In this document: piece after piece, positions 1 to 10,700 of the stretch | Layout: the number at the start of each line of letters is the position of its first letter | Numbering within the stretch: position 1 is the first letter of the stretch | Origin: Oasisia sp. SBJ-2009 | Lineage: Eukaryota > Annelida > Polychaeta > Sabellida > Siboglinidae | Length of the DNA stretch: 64,000 nt | Assembly (NCBI GenBank): GCA_964017155.1 | Contig: OZ024857.1 | Coordinates: forward strand, 33,687,042-33,751,041 | Direction of reading: 5' to 3' | The notes under the pieces: model-generated | What the model saw: only the letters and a program-made list of their open reading frames with translations | The model's database searches: none | What the model was told of the DNA's origin: nothing | Program-made: the position numbers and the translations under genes

Positions 1-249
1 GTGTGGAGTGAGGAGGTTGGGTGGAATGGGGAGGTTGGGTGAAGTGGGGAAGTTGGGTGGAGTGCGGAGGTTGGGTGGAGTGCGGAGGTTGGATGGAGTG
101 CGAAGGTTGGGTGAAGTGGGGAGTTTGGGTGGAGTGGGGAGGTTGGGTGAAGTGGGGAGAGTGGGGAGGTTGGGTGATGTGGGGAGGTTGGGTGAAGTGG
201 GGAGGTTGGGTGAAGTGGGGAGGTTGGGTTGAGTGGGGAGGTTGTATCA

Positions 250-3200
250 AGTGGGGAAGTTGTGTGGAGTGCGGAGGTTGGGTGGAGTGCGGAGGTTGCA
301 TGGAGTGCGGAAGTTGGGTGGAGTGCGGAAGTTGGGTGGAGTGCGGAGGTTGGGTGAAGTGGGGAGGTTGGGTGGAGTGGGGAAGTTGGGTGGAGTGGGG
401 AGGTTGGGTGGAGTGCGTAGATTGGGAGGACGGGGGAGGTTGGGTGGAGTTGGGAGGTTGGATGGAGTGGGGAGGTTCGGTGGAGTGGGGAGGTTGGGTG
501 GAGTGCTGAAGTTGGGTGGTGTTCGGAGGTTGAGTGGAGTGCGGAGGTTGGGTGGAGTACGGAAGTTGGGTGGTGTGCGGAAGTTGGGTGGAGTGCGGTA
601 GTTGGCTGGAGTGCGGAGTTTGCTTGGAGTGCAGAGGTTGGGTGGAGTGCGGAAGTTGGGTGGAGTGCGTAATTTGGGTGGAGTGCGGATGTTGGGTGGA
701 GTGCGGAGGTTGGGTGGAGTGCGGAGGTTGGATGGAGTGCGAAGGTTGGGTGAAGTGGTGAGTTTGGTTGAGTGGCGAGGTTGGGTGAAGTGGGGAGGTT
801 GGGTGGAGTGAGGAGGTTGGGTTAAGTGGGGAGCTTGTGTGAACTGCGGAGATTGGGTGAAGTGGGGAGGTTGGGTGGAGAGGGGAGTTTGGGCGGGGTG
901 GGGAGGTTGGGTGGAGTGGGGAGGTTGGGTGGAGTGGGGAGGTTGGGTTAAGTGGGGAGGTTGCGTGGATGGGGGAGGTTGGGTGCTCTGGGGATGTTGG
1001 GTGAAGTGGGGAGGTTGGGTGGAGTGAGGAGGTTGGGTGGAGTGGGGAGGTTGGGTGATGTGGGGAAGTTGGGTGGAGTGGGGAGGTTGGGTGGAGGGCG
1101 GAGGTTGGGTGGAGGGCGGAGGTTAGGTGGAGTGGGGAGGTTGCGTGGGGTGGGGAAGTTGGGTGGAGTTCGGAAGTTGTGTGGAGTGCGGAGTTTGGGT
1201 GGAGTGCGGAAGTTGGGTGGAGTGCGGAGGTTGGTTGGAATGCGGAGGTGGAGTGGGGAAGTTGGTTCGAGTGCGGAGGTTGGGTGGCGTGCGGAGGTTG
1301 GTTGGAATGCGGAGGTTTGGTGAAGTGTGGAGGTTGGGTGGAGTTGGGAGGTTGGGTGAAGTGTGGAGGTTGGGTTGAGTGCGAACTTTGGGTGGAGTGC
1401 GGAGTTAGGGTGGAGTGGGGAGGTTGGGTGAAGTAGGGAGGTTGGGTGGAGTGGGGAAGTTGGGTGGAGTGGGGAGGTTGGGTGGAGTGCGTAGATTGGG
1501 AGGAGGGGGGACGTTGGGTGGAGTTGGGAGGTTGGATGGAGTGGGGAGGTTCGGTGGAGTGGGGAGGTTGGGTGGAGTGCTGAAGTTGGGTGGTGTTCGG
1601 AGGTTGAGTGGAGTGCGGAGGTTGGGTGGAGTACGGAAGTTGGGTGGTGTGCGGAAGTTGGGTGGAGTGCGGTAGTTGGCTGGAGTGGGGAGTTTGGGTG
1701 GAGTGCAGAGGTTGGGTGGAGTGCGGATGTTGGGTGGAGTGCGGAGGTTGGGTGGAGTGCGGAGGTTGGATGGAGTGCGAAGGTTGGGTGAAGTGGGGAG
1801 GTTGGGTTGAGTGGCGAGGTTGGGTGAAGTGGGGAGGTTGGGTGGAGTGAGGAGGTTGGGTGAAGTGGGGAGCTTGTGTGAACTGCGGAGGTTGGGTGAA
1901 GTGGGGATGTTGGGTGGAGAGGGGAGTTTGGGCGGGGTTGGGAGGTTGGGTGGAGTGGGGAGGTTGGGTGGAGCGGGGAGGTTGGGAGAAGTGAGGAGGT
2001 TGGGTGGAGTGGGGAGGTTGGGTGATGTGGGGAAGTTGGGTGGAGTGGGGAGGTTGGGTGGAGGGCGGAGGTTGGGTGGAGGGCGGAGGTTAGGTGGAGT
2101 GGGGAGGTTGCGTGGGGTGGGGAGGTGGGGTGGTGTGGTGAGGTTCGGTGAAGTGGGGAGGTTGGATGGAGTGGGGAGGTTGGGTGGAGTTCGGAAGTTG
2201 TGTGGAGTGCGGAGGTTGGGTGGAGTGCGGAGGTTGGATGGAGTGCGGAAGTTGGGTGGAGTGCGGAAGTTGGGAGGAGTGCGGAAGTTGGGTGGAGTGC
2301 GGAGGTCGGGTGGAGTGGGGAAGTTGGTTCGAGTGCGGAGGTTGGGTGGCGTGCGGAGGTTGGTTGGAATGCGGAGGTTTGGTGAAGTGGGGAGGTTGGG
2401 TGGAGTTGGGAGGTTGGGTGAAGTGTGGAGGTTGGGTTGAGTGCGAACTTTGGGTGGAGTGCGGAGGTAGGGTGGAGTGGGGAGGTTGGGTGAAGTAGGG
2501 AGGTTGGGTGAAGTGGGGAGGTTGGGTGGTGTGGGGAGGTTGGGTGGAGTGGGGAGGTTCGGTGGAGTGAGGAGGTTGGGTGAAGTGGGGAGGTTGGGTG
2601 GAGTGGGGAAGTTGGGTGGAGTGGGGAGGTTGGGTGGAGTGCGTAGATTGGGAGGACGGGGGAGGTTGGGTGGAGTTGGGAGGTTGGATGGAGTGGGGAG
2701 GTTCGGTGGAGTGGGGAGGTTGGGTGGAGTGCTGAAGTTGGGTGGTGTTCGGAGGTTGAGTGGAGTGCGGAGGTTGGGTGGAGTACGGAAGTTGGGTGGT
2801 GTGCGGAAGTTGGGTGGAGTGCGGTAGTTGGCTGGAGTGCGGAGTTTGGGTGGAGTGCAGAGGTTGGGTGGAGTGCGGAAGTTGGGTGGAGTGCGTAATT
2901 TGGGTGGAGTGCGAATGTTGGGTGGAGTGCGGAGGTTGGGTGGAGTGCGGAGGTTGGATGGAGTGCGAAGGTTGGGTGAAGTGGGGAGGTTGGTTGAGTG
3001 GCGAGGTTGGGTGAAGTGGGGAGGTTGGGTGGAGTGAGGAGGTTGGGTTAAGTGGGGAGCTTGTGTGAACTGCGGAGATTGGGTGAAGTGGGGAGGTTGG
3101 GTGGAGTGGGGAGGTTGGGTGGAGTGGGGAGGTTGGGTGAAGTGGGGAGGTTGCGTGGATGGGGGAGGTTGGGTGCTCTGGGGATGTTGGGTGAAGTGGG

Positions 3201-6200
3201 GAGGTTGGGTGGAGTGAGGAGGTTGGGTGGAGTGGGGAGGTTGGGTGATGTGGGGAAGTTGGGTGGAGTGGGGAGGTTGGGTGGAGGGCGGAGGTTGGGT
3301 GGAGGGCGGAGGTTAGGTGGAGTGGGGAGGTTGCGTGGGGTGGGGAAGTTGGGTGGAGTTCGGAAGTTGTGTGGAGTGCGGAGTTTGGGTGGAGTGCGGA
3401 GGTTGGATGGAGTGCGGAAGTTGGGTGGAGTGCGCAAGTTGGGAGGAGTGCGGAAGTTGGGTGGAGTGCGGAGGTTGGTTGGAATGCGGAGGTGGAGTGG
3501 GGAAGTTGGTTCGAGTGCGGAGGTTGGGTGGCGTGCGGAGGTTGGTTGGAATGCGGAGGTTTGGTGAAGTGGGGAGGTTGGGTGGAGTTGGGAGGTTGGG
3601 TGAAGTGTGGAGGTTGGGTTGAGTGCGAACTTTGGGTGGAGTGCGGAGTTAGGGTGGAGTGGGGAGGTTGGGTGAAGTAGGGAGGTTGGGTGGAGTGGGG
3701 AAGTTGGGTGGAGTGGGGAGGTTGGGTGGAGTGCGTAGATTGGGAGGAGGGGGGAGGTTGGGTGGAGTTGGGAGGTTGGATGGAGTGGGGAGGTTCGGTG
3801 GAGTGGGGAGGTTGGGTGGAGTGCTGAAGTTGGGTGGTGTTCGGAGGTTGAGTGGAGTGCGGAGGTTGGGTGGAGTACGGAAGTTGGGTGGAGTGCGGTA
3901 GTTGGCTGGAGTGCGGAGTTTGGGTGGAGTGCAGAGGTTGGGTGGAGTGCGGATGTTGGGTGGAGTGCGGAGGTTGGGTGGAGTGCGGAGGTTGGATGGA
4001 GTGCGAAGGTTGGGTGAAGTGGGGAGGTTGGGTTGAGTGGCGAGGTTGGGTGAAGTGGGGAGGTTGGGTGGAGTGAGGAGGTTGGGTGATGTGGGGAGCT
4101 TGTGTGAACTGCGGAGGTTGGGTGAAGTGGGGATGTTGGGTGGAGAGGGGAGTTTGGGCGGGGTTGGGAGGTTGGGTGGAGTGGGGAGGTTGGGTGGAGC
4201 GGGGAGGTTGGGAGAAGTGGGGAGGTTGCGTGGAGTGGGGAGGTTGGGTGCTCTGGGAATGTTGGGTGAAGTGGGGAGGTTGGGTGGAGTGAGGAGGTTG
4301 GGTGGAGTGGGGAGGTTGGGTGATGTGGGGAAGTTGGGTGGAGTGGGGAGGTTGGGTGGAGGGCGGAGGTTGGGTGGAGGGCGGAGGTTAGGTGGAGTGG
4401 GGAGGTTGCGTGGGGTGGGGAGGTGGGGTGGTGTGGTGAGGTTCGGTGAAGTGGGGAGGTTGGGTGGAGTGGGGAGGTTGGGTGGAGTTCGGAAGTTGTG
4501 TGGAGTGCGGAGGTTGGGTGGAGTGCGGAGGTTGGATGGAGTGCGGAAGTTGGGTGGAGTGCGCAAGTTGGGAGGAGTGCGGAAGTTGGGTGGAGTGCGG
4601 AGGTCGGGTGGAGTGGGGAAGTTGGTTCGAGTGCGGAGGTTGGGTGGCGTGCGGAGGTTGGTTGGAATGCGGAGGTTTGGTGAAGTGGGGAGGTTGGGTG
4701 GAGTTGGGAGGTTGGGTGAAGTGTGGAGGTTGGGTTGAGTGCGAACTTTGGGTGGAGTGCGGAGGTAGGGTGGAGTGGGGAGGTTGGGTGAAGTAGGGAG
4801 GTTGGGTGAAGTGGGGAGGTTGGGTGGTGTGGGGAGGTTGGGTGGAGTGGGGAGGTTCGGTGGAGTGAGGAGGTTGGGTGAAGTGGGGAGGTTGGGTGGA
4901 GTGGGGAAGTTGGGTGGAGTGGGGAGGTTGGGTGGAGTGCGTAGATTGGGAGGACGGGGGAGGTTGGGTGGAGTTGGGAGGTTGGATGGAGTGGGGAGGT
5001 TCGGTGGAGTGGGGAGGTTGGGTGGAGTGCTGAAGTTGGGTGGTGTTCGGAGGTTGAGTGGAGTGCGGAGGTTGGGTGGAGTACGGAAGTTGGGTGGTGT
5101 GCGGAAGTTGGGTGGAGTGCGGTAGTTGGCTGGAGTGCGGAGTTTGGGTGGAGTGCAGAGGTTGGGTGGAGTGCGGAAGTTGGGTGGAGTGCGTAATTTG
5201 GGTGGAGTGCGGATGTTGGGTGGAGTGCGGAGGTTGGGTGGAGTGCGGAGGTTGGATGGAGTGCGAAGGTTGGGTGAAGTGGGGAGGTTGGTTGAGTGGC
5301 GAGGTTGGGTGAAGTGGGGAGGTTGGGTGGAGTGAGGAGGTTGGGTTAAGTGGGGAGCTTGTGTGAACTGCGGAGATTGGGTGAAGTGGGGAGGTTGGGT
5401 GGAGAGGGGAGTTTGGGCGGGGTGGGGAGGTTGGGTGGAGTGGGGAGGTTGGGTGGAGTGGGGAGGTTGGGTGAAGTGGGGAGGTTGCGTGGATGGGGGA
5501 GGTTGGGTGCTCTGGGGATGTTGGGTGAAGTGGGGAGGTTGGGTGGAGTGAGGAGGTTGGGTGGAGTGGGGAGGTTGGGTGATGTGGAGAAGTTGGGTGG
5601 AGTGGGGAGGTTGGGTGGAGGGCGGAGGTTGGGTGGAGGGCGGAGGTTAGGTGGAGTGGGGAGGTTGCGTGGGGTGGGGAAGTTGGGTGGAGTTCGGAAG
5701 TTGTGTGGAGTGCGGAGTTTGGGTGGAGTGCGGAGGTTGGATGGAGTGCGGAAGTTGGGTGGAGTGCGCAAGTTGGGAGGAGTGCGGAAGTTGGGTGGAG
5801 TGCGGAGGTTGGTTGGAATGCGGAGGTGGAGTGGGGAAGTTGGTTCGAGTGCGGAGGTTGGGTGGCGTGCGGAGGTTGGTTGGAATGCGGAGGTTTGGTG
5901 AAGTGGGGAGGTTGGGTGGAGTTGGGAGGTTGGGTGAAGTGTGGAGGTTGGGTTGAGTGCGAACTTTGGGTGGAGTGCGGAGTTAGGGTGGAGTGGGGAG
6001 GTTGGGTGAAGTAGGGAGGTTGGGTGGAGTGGGGAAGTTGGGTGGAGTGGGGAGGTTGGGTGGAGTGCGTAGATTGGGAGGAGGGGGGAGGTTGGGTGGA
6101 GTTGGGAGGTTGGATGGAGTGGGGAGGTTCGGTGGAGTGGGGAGGTTGGGTGGAGTGCTGAAGTTGGGTGGTGTTCGGAGGTTGAGTGGAGTGCGGAGGT

Positions 6201-7126
6201 TGGGTGGAGTACGGAAGTTGGGTGGTGTGCGGAAGTTGGGTGGAGTGCGGTAGTTGGCTGGAGTGCGGAGTTTGGGTGGAGTGCAGAGGTTGGGTGGAGT
6301 GCGGATGTTGGGTGGAGTGCGGAGGTTGGGTGGAGTGCGGAGGTTGGATGGAGTGCGAAGGTTGGGTGAAGTGGGGAGGTTGGGTTGAGTGGCGAGGTTG
6401 GGTGAAGTGGGGAGGTTGGGTGGAGTGAGGAGGTTGGGTGAAGTGGGGAGCTTGTGTGAACTGCGGAGGTTGGGTGAAGTGGGGATGTTGGGTGGAGAGG
6501 GGAGTTTGGGCGGGGTTGGGAGGTTGGGTGGAGTGGGGAGGTTGGGTGGAGCGGGGAGGTTGGGAGAAGTGGGGAGGTTGCGTGGAGTGGGGAGGTTGGG
6601 TGCTCTGGGGATGTTGGGTGAAGTGGGGAGGTTGGGTGGAGTGAGGAGGTTGGGTGGAGTGGGGAGGTTGGGTGATGTGGGGAAGTTGGGTGGAGTGGGG
6701 AGGTTGGGTGGAGGGCGGAGGTTGGGTGGAGGGCGGAGGTTAGGTGGAGTGGGGAGGTTGCGTGGGGTGGGGAGGTGGGGTAGTGTGGTGAGGTTCGGTG
6801 AAGTGGGGAGGTTGGGTGGAGTGGGGAGGTTGGGTGGAGTTCGGAAGTTGTGTGGAGTGCGGAGGTTGGGTGGAGTGCGGAGGTTGGATGGAGTGCGGAA
6901 GTTGGGTGGAGTGCGCAAGTTGGGAGGAGTGCGGAAGTTGGGTGGAGTGCGGAGGTCGGGTGGAGTGGGGAAGTTGGTTCGAGTGCGGAGGTTGGGTGGC
7001 GTGCGGAGGTTGGTTGGAATGCGGAGGTTTGGTGAAGTGGGGAGGTTGGGTGGAGTTGGGAGGTTGGGTGAAGTGTGGAGGTTGGGTTGAGTGCGAACTT
7101 TGGGTGGAGTGCGGAGGTAGGGTGGA
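250..7126 (+). repeat. Type I higher-order repeat, about 2.2-2.35 kb, three units
   Basis: Marker strings recur at 602, 2828 and 5126 (spacing 2,226 and 2,298 bp), at 1811, 4037 and 6389 (2,226 and 2,352), and at 2477, 4775 and 7127 (2,298 and 2,352). Each unit carries the same ordered markers: GTAGTTGGCTGGA, GAGCTTGTGTGAACTGCGG, TTTGGGCGGGG, GGGTGCTCTGGGG, GGTTCGAGTGCGG, GCGAACTTTGGGTGG. A half-period of about 1.1 kb is visible because the GTAGTTGGCTGG marker occurs twice per unit. Approximate unit limits are 250-2476, 2477-4774 and 4775-7126. The same three units occur in copy B, 14,647 bp downstream. Confidence 0.85.
891..911 (+). other. Strong three-tetrad G-quadruplex motif (representative)
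   Basis: Four runs of at least three G are separated by loops C (1 nt), T (1 nt) and AGGTT (5 nt). This satisfies the standard G3+N1-7 pattern with two single-nucleotide loops, the most stable class known. The motif is a fixed marker of type I units and recurs at 5415-5435, 7444-7464, 7624-7644 and 8218-8238, with copies 14,647 bp downstream (for example 15538-15558). Formation in cells is inference. Confidence 0.7.
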
Positions 7127-7341
7127 GTGGGGAGGTTGGGTGAAGTAGGGAGGTTGGGTGAAGTGGGGAGGTTGGGTGGTGTGGGGAGGTTGGGTGGAGT
7201 GGGGAGGTTCGGTGGAGTGAGGAGGTTGGGTGGAGTGGGGAATTTGAGTGGAGTGGGGAGGTTGGGTGATTTGGGGAGGTTGGGTGGAGTGGGGAGGTTG
7301 GGTGATGTGGGGAGGTTGGGATGAGTGGCGAGGTTGGGTGA

Positions 7342-7521
7342 AGTAGGGAGGTTGGGTGGAGTGAGGAGGTTGGGTGAAGTGGGGAGGTTGTGTGAACTGC
7401 GGAGGTTGGGTGAAGTGGGGAGGTTGGGTGGAGAGGGGAGTTTGGGCGGGGTGGGGAGGTTGGGTGGAGTGGGGAGGTTGGGTGGAGTGGGGAGGTTGGG
7501 TGAAGTGGGGAGGTTGCGTGG
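7342..7521 (+). repeat. 180-bp local tandem duplication (10 units), first copy
   Basis: The block from the GTAGGGAGG variant through GAACTGCGG and TTTGGGCGGGG to the next GTAGGG is repeated immediately at 7522-7701 with an offset of exactly 180 bp, ten 18-bp units. The second copy differs by one G-to-A change (GTGAAATGGGG). It is carried into copy B at 21989-22348. Unlike the larger periods, this one keeps perfect 18-bp phase. Confidence 0.88.
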
Positions 7522-7701
7522 AGTAGGGAGGTTGGGTGGAGTGAGGAGGTTGGGTGAAGTGGGGAGGTTGTGTGAACTGCGGAGGTTGGGTGAAGTGGGG
7601 AGGTTGGGTGGAGAGGGGAGTTTGGGCGGGGTGGGGAGGTTGGGTGGAGTGGGGAGGTTGGGTGGAGTGGGGAGGTTGGGTGAAATGGGGAGGTTGCGTG
7701 G
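7522..7701 (+). repeat. 180-bp local tandem duplication (10 units), second copy
   Basis: This is the direct repeat of 7342-7521, with one visible substitution (GTGAAATGG in place of GTGAAGTGG near 7682). After the repeat the sequence continues into the GGGTGCTCTGGGG marker, as in other type I units, so the extra 180 bp is an insertion relative to those units. Confidence 0.85.
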
Positions 7702-10700
7702 AGTGGGGAGGTTGGGTGCTCTGGGGATGTTGGGTGAAGTGGGGAGGTTGAGTGGAGTGAGGAGGTTGGGTGGAATGGGGAGGTTGGGTGAAGTGCGGAA
7801 GTTGGGTGGAGTGGGGAGGTTGGGTGGAGGGCGGAGGTTGGGTGGAGAGCGGAGGTTAAGTGGAGTGGGGAGGTTGCGTGGGGTGGGGAGGTTGGGTGGA
7901 GTACGGAAGATGGGTGGTGTGCGGAAGTTGGGTGGAGTGCGGTAGTTGGCTGGAGTGCGGAGTTTGGGTGGAATGCAGAGGTTGGGTGGAGTTCGGAAGT
8001 TGGGTGGAGTGCGTAAGTTGGGTGGAGTGCGGATGTTGGGTGGAGTGCGGAAATAGTTTGGAGTGCGGAGGTTGGGTGGAGTGCGGAGGTTGGATGGAGT
8101 GCGAAGGTTTTGTGAAGTGATGAGGTTGGGTGGAGTGGAGAGGTTGGGTGAAGTGGGGAGGTTGTGTGAAGTGGGGTGGTTGGGTGAAGTGGTGAGGTTG
8201 GGTGGAGAGGGGAGTTTGGGCGGGGTGGGGAGGTTGGGTGGAGTGGGGAGGTTGGGTGGAGTGGGGAGGTTGGGTGAAGTGGGGAGATTGGGTGAAGTGT
8301 GGAGGTTGGGTGGAGTGGGGAGGATGGGTTGAAGTGGGGAGGATGGGTGGAGTTGGGTGGTTGGGTGGAGTGCGTAGGTTGGGAGGAGTGGGGAGGTTGG
8401 GTGGAGTTGGGAGGTTGGATGGAATGGGGAGTTTCGGTGGAGTGGGCAGGTTGGGTGGAGTGCTGAAGTTGGGTGGTATTCGGAGGTTGGGTGGAGTGAG
8501 CAGGTTACATGGAGTGCGGAAGTTCGGTGGAGTGCGGAAGTTCGGTGGAGTGCGGAGGTTGGGTGAAGTGGGGAGGTTGGGTGGAGTGAGGAGGTTGGGT
8601 GGAGTGCGGAAGTTGGGTGGAGTGCGGAGGTTGGGTGGAGTGCGGAGGTTGGATGGAGTGCGAAGATTGGGTGAAGTGGGGAGGTTGGGTGGAGTGGGGA
8701 GGTTGGGTGAAGTGGGGAAGTTGGGTGATGTGGGGAGGTTGGGTGAAGTGGGGAGGTTGGGTGAAGTGGGGAGGTTGGGTGGAGTGCGTAGGTTGGGTGG
8801 AGTGCTGAAGTTGGGTGGTGTTCGGAGGTTGGGTGGAGTGCGGAGGTTGGGTGCAGCGCGGAAGTTGCGTGGAGTACGGAAGTTGGGTGGAGTGCGAATG
8901 TTGGGTGGAGTGCGGAGATTGTTTGGAGTGCGGAGGTTGGGTGATTTGGGGAGGTTGGGTGGAGTGAGCAGGATGGGTGAAGTGGGGAGGTTGTGTGAAC
9001 TGCGGAGGTTGGGTGAAGTGGGGAGGTTGGGTGGAGAGGGGAGTTTGGGCGCGGTGGGGAGGTTGGATGGAGTGGGGAGTTTGGGTGGAGTGGGGAGGTT
9101 GGGTGAAGTGGGAAGGTTGCGTGGAGTGGGGAGGTTGGGTGCTCTGGGGATGTTGGGTGAAGTGGGGAGGTTGGGTGGAGTGAGGAGGTTGGGTGGAGTG
9201 GGGAGGTTGGGTGAAGTGGGGAAGTTGGGTGGAGTGGGGAGGTTAGGTGGAGGGCGGAGGTTGGGTGGAGGGCGGAGGTTAGGTGGAGCGGGGAGGTTGC
9301 GTGGGGTGGGGAGGTTGGGTGGAGTACGGAAGTTGGGTGGTGTGCGGAAGTTGGGTGGAGTGCGGTAGTTGGCTGGAGTGCGGAGTTTGGGTGGAGTGCA
9401 GAGGTTGGGTGGAGTGCGGAAGTTGGGTGGAGTGCGTAAGTTGGGTGGAGTGCGGATGTTGGGTGGAGTGCGGAAGTAGTTTGGAGTGCGGAGGTTGGGT
9501 GGAGTGCGGTGGTTGAATGGAGTGCGAAGGTTGGGTGAAGTGGGGAGGTTGGGTGGAGTGGAGAGGTTGGGTGAAGTGGGGAGGTTGGGTGGAGTGAGGA
9601 GGTTGGATGAAGTGGGGAGGTTGTGTGAACTGGGGTGGTTGGGTGAAGTGGGGAGGTTGGGTGGAGAGGGGAGTTTGGGCGGGGTGGGGAATTGGAGTGG
9701 AGTGGGGAGGTTGTATAAAGTCGGGAAGTTGTGTGGAGTGCTGAGGTTAGGTGGAGTGCGGAGGTTGCATGGAGTGCGGAAGTTGGGTGGAGTGCGGTAG
9801 TTGGGTGGAGTGCGGAGGTTGGGTGAAGTGGGCAGAGTTTGGGTGGAGTGGGCAGGTTGGGTGGAGGGGGGAGGATGGGTTGAAGTGGGGAGGTTAGGTG
9901 GAGTGGGGTGGTTAGGTGGAGTGCGTAGATTGGGTGGAGTACGGAAGTTGGGAGGAGTGCGGAGGTCGGGTGGAGTGGGGAAGTTGGTTCGAGTGCGGAG
10001 GTTGGGTGGCGTGCGGAGGTTGGTTGGAATGCGGAGGTTTGGTGAAGTGGGGAGGCTGGGTGGAGTTGGGAGGTTGGGTGAAGTGTGGAGGTTGGGTTGA
10101 GTGCGAACTTTGGGTGGAGTGCGGAGGTAGGGTGGAGTGGGGAGGTTGGGTGAAGTAGGGAGGTTGGGTGAAGTGGGGAGGTTGGGTGGAGTGGGGAGGT
10201 TGGGTGGAGTGGGGAGGTTCGGTGGAGTGAGGAGGTTGGGTGGAGTGGGGAATGTGAGTGGAGTGGGGAGGTTGGGTTGAGTGGCGAGGTTGGGTGAAGT
10301 GGGGAGGTTGGGTGGAGTGAGGAGGTTGGGTGAAGTGGGGAGGTTGTGTGAACTGCGGAGGTTGGGTGAAGTGGGGAGGTTGGGTGGAGAGGGGAGTTTG
10401 GGCGGGTGGGGAGGTTGGGTGGAGTGGGGAGGTTGGGTGAAGTGGGGAGGTTGGGTGAGGTGGGGAGGTTGCGTGGAGTGGGGAGGTTGGGTGCTCTGGG
10501 GATGTTGGGTGAAGTGGGGAGGTTGGGTGGAGTGAGGAGGTTGGGTGGAGGGCGGAGGTTGGGTGGAGTGGGGAGGATGGGTTGAAGTGGGGAGGTTGGG
10601 TGGAGTGGGGTGGTTGGGTGGACTTCGTAGGTTGGCAGGAGTGGGGAGGTTTGGTGGAGGTGGGAGGTTGGATGGAGTGGGGAGGTTGGGTGGAGTGAGG

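Noticed and set aside
8202..9368. Plus-strand open frames such as 388 codons of RLGGVG/WVEWGG repeats
   Set aside because: Six-codon readings of the 18-mer, mostly starting at GTG and ending at chance TGA or TAG in GGGTGAAG or GGTAGTT variants. No ribosome-binding or splice context.
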